Under the pieces are notes generated by a model. It worked only from the letters and a program-made list of their open reading frames with translations, was not told the origin of the DNA and did not search any database. Positions 13,836 through 17,537 of a stretch of DNA of 17,537 nt are shown here, one piece after another. The DNA is from an uncultured Bacteroidales bacterium (lineage in GTDB: Bacteria; Bacteroidota; Bacteroidia; Bacteroidales; UBA932): the NCBI GenBank assembly GCA_946614205.1, contig CAMOGR010000067.1, positions 1-17,537 on the forward strand. The letters are read 5' to 3'. A program made the translations under genes and the position numbers. How positions within the stretch are numbered: position 1 is the stretch's first letter; every line of letters begins with the position of its first letter.

Positions 13836-15029
13836 CTATTCCAAATATTTCTGGATGAGTCTGACCATAAGGTCATTGAGGAGTTCTACCTGATATTCGC
13901 CCACGGTCGGAATCAAATGCTCACCTCCGATTCCGCTGTCGCCGGTTATGAACACGTAGGTGCCGCCGGTTGCGATTGCCATCATCCTCAGCAGGAATTC
14001 GGTCGGCTTGTCTATGCCGCTTGATGCGACGGGGATGAGCTTTATGCCCATGGAGGCGTAGCTGTCGATGGAACTGTGAATGCTGTCCATAACGCCCTGG
14101 ACGTCCTCGTGGGGAGGTGCGTCAAGCAGCATGAAGGCTATGCGGGCACGGGCCGAAGTGTTCCAGTCGAAGGCCTGGAGGGATGTCTGGAGTGCGGTAT
14201 GAACTGCCTCCGGATAGTCTCCGCCGCCGCCTGCATTCTGCTTCTTGATGAAATTGACTGTCTTGGAGAAGTCTTTCGAGAAGGATGATTCGCGGGTGAT
14301 GTATTCGTCGCCTTCGTCCCTGTAGAAGAGGGCGCCGGTGCGGATGGATACGGGAATCTGCAGCTGGGAGGCCTTGCCGAGTATGTCGGTCAGGTCGGCC
14401 TTCAGGAACTCGAGTTCGTCTCCCATGGAACCGGTGGCGTCCACTATGAACAGGATGTCGGCAGCTGCCTCGGGTGCGGCTGCGCTGATTGTGTATACGT
14501 TCATGGCGACGGTCTCGTCATTCCATCCGGTGACCGACGGTTCGCCTTCCATCCGGGTGCCGTTCAGCTCTATCGCAAGAGTGCCTTCCTGGAACTTCTC
14601 GTCGTGAATGCCAATCCAGCAGTCGGCCCGGCCGAGGACGTCCGTAACCGCCTTCCAGACCGGTGTGTTGCCGCTCAGAAGGGAAACCTTCACGCCAGGG
14701 GCCGGCTTGCCGTCCCCGGACTTGACGCTCAGGGCTACTCGGCGGCCTGTCCAGAACTGCCATTCTCCGGAGTATTGGCCGTAACCTACAGTCTGCTCGT
14801 CCTGGGTGGTGCTCATCAGCTTGCCCCAGAACGGCCAGTTGTCCAGGTCGTTCCACTCTCCGGCGGTAACGAGCCCGGACTGGGCTGCAGGTCCCGAACC
14901 GCCGGATTCCGGAGCATAAGCACCGTCAACTGATGACATTTCCGCCTTCGAACTGAAGTCGTCGAGATATTCTGCGCTGCAGCCTGCAAGGACCGCGAGC
15001 GCCATGAAGAAAGATACAGTTTTTTTCAT
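13836..15029 (-). CDS. VWA-domain lipoprotein
   Basis: This 397-residue lipoprotein starts at the ATG at 15029, giving MKKTVSFFMALAVLAGC with lipidated Cys17 and then SAEYLDDF, an acidic stretch typical of Bacteroidota lipoproteins. Residues about 50-95 are Trp-rich (GEWNDLDNWPFWGK and similar). About 96-180 resembles a carboxypeptidase-regulatory or Cna-B-like beta-sandwich (GDGKPAPGVKVSLLS, then DVLGRADCWIGI). A VWA domain fills about 190-397, with the metal-site motif DATGSMGDE at 197-205, GGGGDYPEA at 267-275 and LLDAPPH around 301-307, so the metal-ion-dependent adhesion site looks intact with Thr in place of the first Ser. VWA lipoproteins bind protein partners through a divalent metal; the partner is unknown. 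It is convergent with the ABC/BACON operon and separately transcribed, so a link between them is only possible, not shown. Confidence 0.88.
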   Translation of the reverse strand: MKKTVSFFMALAVLAGCSAEYLDDFSSKAEMSSVDGAYAPESGGSGPAAQSGLVTAGEWNDLDNWPFWGKLMSTTQDEQTVGYGQYSGEWQFWTGRRVALSVKSGDGKPAPGVKVSLLSGNTPVWKAVTDVLGRADCWIGIHDEKFQEGTLAIELNGTRMEGEPSVTGWNDETVAMNVYTISAAAPEAAADILFIVDATGSMGDELEFLKADLTDILGKASQLQIPVSIRTGALFYRDEGDEYITRESSFSKDFSKTVNFIKKQNAGGGGDYPEAVHTALQTSLQAFDWNTSARARIAFMLLDAPPHEDVQGVMDSIHSSIDSYASMGIKLIPVASSGIDKPTEFLLRMMAIATGGTYVFITGDSGIGGEHLIPTVGEYQVELLNDLMVRLIQKYLE

Positions 15030-15091
15030 ACACCATGTAAATGCCGAAATACCTGAAATCTTGCATTGATGGGTAAAAAAAATAAAAAAGA

Positions 15092-15123
15092 TTTGGATAA
15101 GACAGGAAAAGTTTCTACATTTG
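15092..15123 (+). promoter_or_regulatory. Bacteroidota housekeeping promoter for the tRNA gene
   Basis: TTTG at 15092-15095 and TACATTTG at 15116-15123 are separated by 20 nt, matching the Bacteroides-type -33 TTTG and -7 TAnnTTTG elements exactly. Transcription would begin a few bases before the tRNA 5' end at 15134. The AT-rich stretch 15075-15090 lies just upstream. On the opposite strand, facing the VWA lipoprotein gene, I found no equally good pair of elements. Confidence 0.8.
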
Positions 15124-15133
15124 CAGCCCACTT

Positions 15134-15206
15134 CTGGATGTGGCGCAGTTGGTAGCGCACCTGGTTAGGGACCAGGAGGTCGCTGGTTCAAGTCCAGTCA
15201 TCCAGA
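15134..15206 (+). tRNA. tRNA-Pro (anticodon AGG)
   Basis: A complete cloverleaf can be drawn. The acceptor stem is CTGGATG (15134-15140) with CATCCAG (15199-15205); the D stem GCGC/GCGC is closed by an AGTTGGTA loop; the anticodon stem is CCTGG (15160-15164) with CCAGG (15172-15176) and loop TTAGGGA; the T arm is GCTGG, TTCAAGT, CCAGT. Anticodon positions 34-36 read AGG, giving proline. C1-G72, discriminator A73 and G37 are the expected proline identity features. The 3' CCA is not encoded, as is usual in this phylum. Adenosine at position 34 is uncommon in bacteria. Confidence 0.93.
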
Positions 15207-15217
15207 CAACAGCACTC

Positions 15218-15258
15218 AGGCACTTCCGGAATCCGGAGGTGCCTGTCTCTTTATTCTG
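15218..15258 (+). terminator. Rho-independent terminator after tRNA-Pro
   Basis: AGGCACTTCCGG (15218-15229) pairs with CCGGAGGTGCCT (15233-15244) over 12 bp, including one G-U pair, with a 3-nt AAT loop. The following GTCTCTTTATTCT is T-rich. It begins 11 nt after the tRNA and ends just before the ATG of the next gene at 15265. It should therefore end the tRNA transcript and could limit read-through into that gene. Confidence 0.75.
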
Positions 15259-15264
15259 CGGGCA

Positions 15265-15573
15265 ATGAACAAAGTTAAGATTACAGCGGTCCGGCGGACT
15301 GAGTACCCGGACCTTATGGAAAAATACGAGAATCCCATCCTGCATGCATGTGACGTGCAGATTGGCCGGAGCTGGATTTCCGAAAACGCGCAGCGCCCTT
15401 CCGGTATGTGCGAATCGGCCTGGGGCTCCATGCGCGAGTTCGTGGAAGGCCTCGCAGAAGGGCGGGGCGGTTTCTTTGACGGCTGGATGAAGAATCCCAT
15501 GAGCGCGATGATTTCCTGCAACGACGGCTTCCGGCCGGTGAGTTTCTATCTTGAGGTTATCGATTCCCAGTAG
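15265..15573 (+). CDS. TIGR04076-family small protein
   Basis: This 102-residue, probably cytoplasmic protein has no signal peptide or membrane segment. The pattern fits the TIGR04076 family as I remember it: an opening VKITAVRRTEYPDL, a conserved Cys around HACDVQIG (Cys29), MCESAW (Cys48), then a C-terminal MISCNDGFRPVSF block. The conserved cysteines suggest metal or redox chemistry, but no function is established for the family. Its ATG lies about 20 nt after the tRNA terminator stem. I see no separate promoter in that gap, so expression may depend on read-through from the tRNA promoter. It ends 1 nt before the ATG of the permease gene, so those two are probably co-transcribed. Confidence 0.8.
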   Translation: MNKVKITAVRRTEYPDLMEKYENPILHACDVQIGRSWISENAQRPSGMCESAWGSMREFVEGLAEGRGGFFDGWMKNPMSAMISCNDGFRPVSFYLEVIDSQ

Positions 15574-15574
15574 A

Positions 15575-16492
15575 ATGGCAAGTAAACAGGCATTCAGAGT
15601 GGCAGACAGGAGAATCATCGGCCTTGTCTGCGGAGTGGTGGCGGGAATATCTTACGGGACCAACCCGCTGTTTGCGAAGCCTCTGCTCCAGAGCGGCGTG
15701 CCGGTACTCGTGATGTTGTTTTTCAGGTATGGGATTTCGGCATTGCTTCTCAGCCTGTGGATGCTCGTGAAGAGGGAGAAGTTCACCGTTGAGAAGAAGG
15801 CCTTCTGGCTTCTGGTGCTACTGGGGGCCCTTTTTGCCGGTAGCAGTCTCTTCCTTTTCGCCTCTTATGAGTTCATTCCGTCCGGTCTTGCCACTACGCT
15901 GGTGTATCTCTATCCGGTCTTCGTGGCATTGATCATGGTGCTTCTGCGCTTTTATCCCAGCTGGCGTACGTGGTTGTCGATTGTCGCCACGTTCGGCGGC
16001 ATCATACTGCTGTCGACTCCGTCGGCTGGGGCGCCGATACGCCTTCCGGGTATAGTGCTTGCCGTCATGTCGGCCCTCAGCTATGCATTCTACCTTGTCA
16101 TCGTGAACAGGAGCGGGAGGATAAGGCATGTCTCGGAGCATACGCTTACGCTGTATGCGCTTGTCACGGGGGCGCTTCTTTTTGCCTCAGGCCGTCTTGT
16201 GCAGGGCGGAAGCATTACGGAAGGCATCGATTCTGCCTCCGACTGGGCGAACCTCATTGGGCTGGCGATAGTTCCCACCATGATTTCCATGCTCACGCTG
16301 GCAGTGTCTTCCCGTTTCATCGGCCCCACCAAAACCTCCATTCTGGGTGTTTTCGAGCCGCTTACGGCTATCCTGATAGGCACGTTCATGTTCGGGGAGC
16401 CCATGACCTGGAAGATGGGCGTAGGGATTGCAATCTGTGTCGGCGCCGTGGTCTTCATGATCATTGCTCCGGATTCTGCGGCCCGCCGCTGA
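15575..16492 (+). CDS. EamA/DMT-superfamily membrane transporter
   Basis: This 305-residue inner-membrane protein has about ten hydrophobic helices in two five-helix halves, the standard EamA architecture. The first half starts IIGLVCGVVAGISYGTNPLF and contains FFRYGISALLLSLWML and the GLATTLVYLYPVFVALIMV segment typical of family helices 3-4. The second half contains GIVLAVMSALSYAFYLVIVN and ends with the ILGVFEPLTAILIGTFMFGE stretch, also typical. Such proteins export or take up metabolites such as amino acids or nucleotides; the substrate cannot be read from sequence. I chose ATG 15575, 1 nt after the upstream stop, because an earlier TTG at 15551 would overlap the preceding gene without adding recognisable sequence. 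The gene is convergent with KDPG aldolase, with 55 nt between the stops and no clear terminator hairpin in the gap. Confidence 0.88.
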   Translation: MASKQAFRVADRRIIGLVCGVVAGISYGTNPLFAKPLLQSGVPVLVMLFFRYGISALLLSLWMLVKREKFTVEKKAFWLLVLLGALFAGSSLFLFASYEFIPSGLATTLVYLYPVFVALIMVLLRFYPSWRTWLSIVATFGGIILLSTPSAGAPIRLPGIVLAVMSALSYAFYLVIVNRSGRIRHVSEHTLTLYALVTGALLFASGRLVQGGSITEGIDSASDWANLIGLAIVPTMISMLTLAVSSRFIGPTKTSILGVFEPLTAILIGTFMFGEPMTWKMGVGIAICVGAVVFMIIAPDSAARR

Positions 16493-16547
16493 CAATCTCC
16501 ATGGAAGTGTACTGCAGCCGGGTCCCTTGTGAGTATGAGTCAGCTTT

Positions 16548-17210
16548 TTATTTCCTGAACCACTCGAGGCTCTTGCGGCAGAGGTCGGAAATTGCTGTCC
16601 AGTCGCCTGATGCAATCACTGCCTTAGGGAAGAGCTTGGAGCCCATGCCGACTGCGGTGACGCCGCTTCCGGCCCAGGCGCGCAGGTTTTCCTCGGTGGG
16701 CTCGACTGCTCCGGTACACATTATCATCGCCCAGGGAAGGGGACCGAGTACATTCTTGACGAATGACGGTCCGCCTACGTTGCCGGCGGGGAAGACCTTC
16801 ACAAGGTCGCATCCAAGTTCTTGGGCGTGAACTATTTCCGTGACGCTGCCGCATCCCGGGGAGTAGGGAACCCCGCGGCGGTTGGCAAGGCGGACAACCT
16901 CTTCCACCATGCAGGGAGAGACGAGGAAGTCGGCTCCCAGCTGTATGTACAGAGAGGCGGTGCCGGCATCCAGGATAGTGCCTGCGCCGAGAGCCATTTC
17001 GGGGCATTCCTCACGCACGAAGGCCATGAGCTGCTCGAATACACGGTGGGCGCCGTCCCCGCGGTTGGTGAATTCGAAGGCACGGATGCCGCCGTCGTAG
17101 CAGGCCTTTACGACCTTCTTGGCAAGTTCCACGTCGGAATTGTAGAACACTGGAACTATTCCGGTGCTGCGTATGATACCGATGGTATCTATTTTTCTGA
17201 ATTTTGACAT
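16548..17210 (-). CDS. eda: KDPG/KHG aldolase (2-dehydro-3-deoxy-phosphogluconate aldolase)
   Basis: This cytoplasmic class I aldolase of 220 residues cleaves 2-keto-3-deoxy-6-phosphogluconate into pyruvate and glyceraldehyde 3-phosphate. Length and motifs fit the family: GIVPVFY at the start, FEFTNRG with catalytic Glu46, GAGTILD at 75-81, FLVSPCMVEEV with Ser98-Pro99, YSPGCGSVTE, the Schiff-base Lys138 in DLVKVFPAG, and a GAVEPTEEN...GVTAVGMGSKLF phosphate-binding end. It begins 6 nt after the stop of the PfkB-family kinase gene on the same strand, so the kinase that makes KDPG and the aldolase that splits it are made together. This is the lower part of uronate or Entner-Doudoroff-type catabolism. 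No frameshift or missing catalytic residue was seen. Confidence 0.93.
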   Translation of the reverse strand: MSKFRKIDTIGIIRSTGIVPVFYNSDVELAKKVVKACYDGGIRAFEFTNRGDGAHRVFEQLMAFVREECPEMALGAGTILDAGTASLYIQLGADFLVSPCMVEEVVRLANRRGVPYSPGCGSVTEIVHAQELGCDLVKVFPAGNVGGPSFVKNVLGPLPWAMIMCTGAVEPTEENLRAWAGSGVTAVGMGSKLFPKAVIASGDWTAISDLCRKSLEWFRK

Positions 17211-17216
17211 AGATTC

Positions 17217-17537
17217 TTAACGTGATACACGGCCAGAGCCGCCGCCTGCGATGAGGGCTTCGACCTCGGCTACGGTGACCCTGTTGTAATCTCCGATTAT
17301 GGTATGTTTGAGAGCCGATGCTGCGGCTGCGAACTCGATGGCCTCCTGGTCGGTTCCGTAGGCGAGAAGTCCGTAGAGCAGTCCGCCCATGAAGGAGTCG
17401 CCCCCGCCGACGCGGTCGACTATGTGGGTGATGTCGTAACGCTTGCTCTGCCAGAGGGTTGTGCCGTCGAACAGTACGCCGCCCCAGGTGTTGTGGTTGG
17501 CATTGATGGATCCGCGCAGCGTAATCGCCACCTTCTT
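17217..17537 (-). CDS. kdgK: 2-keto-3-deoxygluconate kinase, PfkB family (partial, 5' end outside window)
   Basis: The last 106 residues of a sugar kinase are visible, reading in from the window edge. The PfkB second signature is clear in DRVGGGDSFMGGLLYGLL, with GGGD as the anion hole and the Asp as catalytic base; this form with three glycines is common in Bacteroidota KDG kinases. The end AAAASALKHTIIGDYNRVTV is also typical. The enzyme would phosphorylate 2-keto-3-deoxygluconate with ATP, giving the substrate of the adjacent aldolase. The KDG specificity rests mainly on that neighbour; fructokinase or ribokinase cannot be excluded from the fragment alone. The TAA at 17217-17219 lies 6 nt before the aldolase ATG. 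Confidence 0.85.
   Translation of the reverse strand, partial: KKVAITLRGSINANHNTWGGVLFDGTTLWQSKRYDITHIVDRVGGGDSFMGGLLYGLLAYGTDQEAIEFAAAASALKHTIIGDYNRVTVAEVEALIAGGGSGRVSR

Noticed and set aside
15030..15131. A 34-codon N-terminal extension of the VWA lipoprotein on the minus strand
   Set aside because: It runs through the tRNA promoter and AT-rich spacer and would bury the lipoprotein signal that begins at 15029.
15115..15618. A 167-codon minus-strand frame containing MTGLEPATSWSLTRCATN
   Set aside because: This part is the translation of the antisense of the tRNA, a familiar mis-annotation. The rest is antisense to the TIGR04076 gene.
16493..16547. A terminator between the convergent EamA and aldolase genes
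   Set aside because: I found no stem longer than a few base pairs in the 55-nt gap. The small GC-rich palindrome near 16480-16490 lies inside the permease coding end.

Overview
The window looks like a chromosomal piece of a Bacteroidota (Bacteroidales-type) genome of fairly high GC. The pointers are: lipoproteins built from BACON, Big_2 and 'Fibrobacter succinogenes major paralogous' (FISUMP) domains; a Bacteroidota-style promoter (TTTG, 20 nt, TAnnTTTG) in front of a tRNA gene; gene starts without Shine-Dalgarno sequences; and a signal peptide cleaved before Gln. The genus cannot be fixed from the sequence; a GC-rich gut lineage such as Alistipes-like Rikenellaceae is only a guess.

Region 1 (1-13754, + strand) is one tight operon whose genes overlap or lie at most 14 nt apart. 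In order it encodes the tail of an unknown protein, a MacB/LolD-type ABC ATPase, an FtsX-like four-helix permease, a 2297-residue lipoprotein with about 20 BACON-like modules and a C-terminal FISUMP domain, a 298-residue secreted protein with a TPR-like front and a probable outer-membrane barrel, and a 1115-residue lipoprotein (BACON, six Big_2, FISUMP, Big_2, FISUMP). The layout suggests an envelope system in which an ABC machine works with very long surface-displayed Ig-like stalks tipped with FISUMP domains. I know of no described system with this composition, and its function is unknown.

Region 2 (13776-15029) holds a perfect hairpin between convergent genes, then a minus-strand lipoprotein with a VWA domain. 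Region 3 (15030-16492) is a divergent promoter region, a tRNA-Pro with the unusual anticodon AGG and its own promoter and terminator, a TIGR04076-family small protein, and an EamA/DMT-family permease. Region 4 (16548-17537, minus strand) is the end of a sugar-acid catabolic operon: the tail of a PfkB-family 2-keto-3-deoxygluconate kinase followed by KDPG aldolase, which together convert KDG to pyruvate and glyceraldehyde 3-phosphate.

No gene-free stretch exceeds about 110 bases. No insertion sequence, CRISPR array, integrase or reverse transcriptase was seen.
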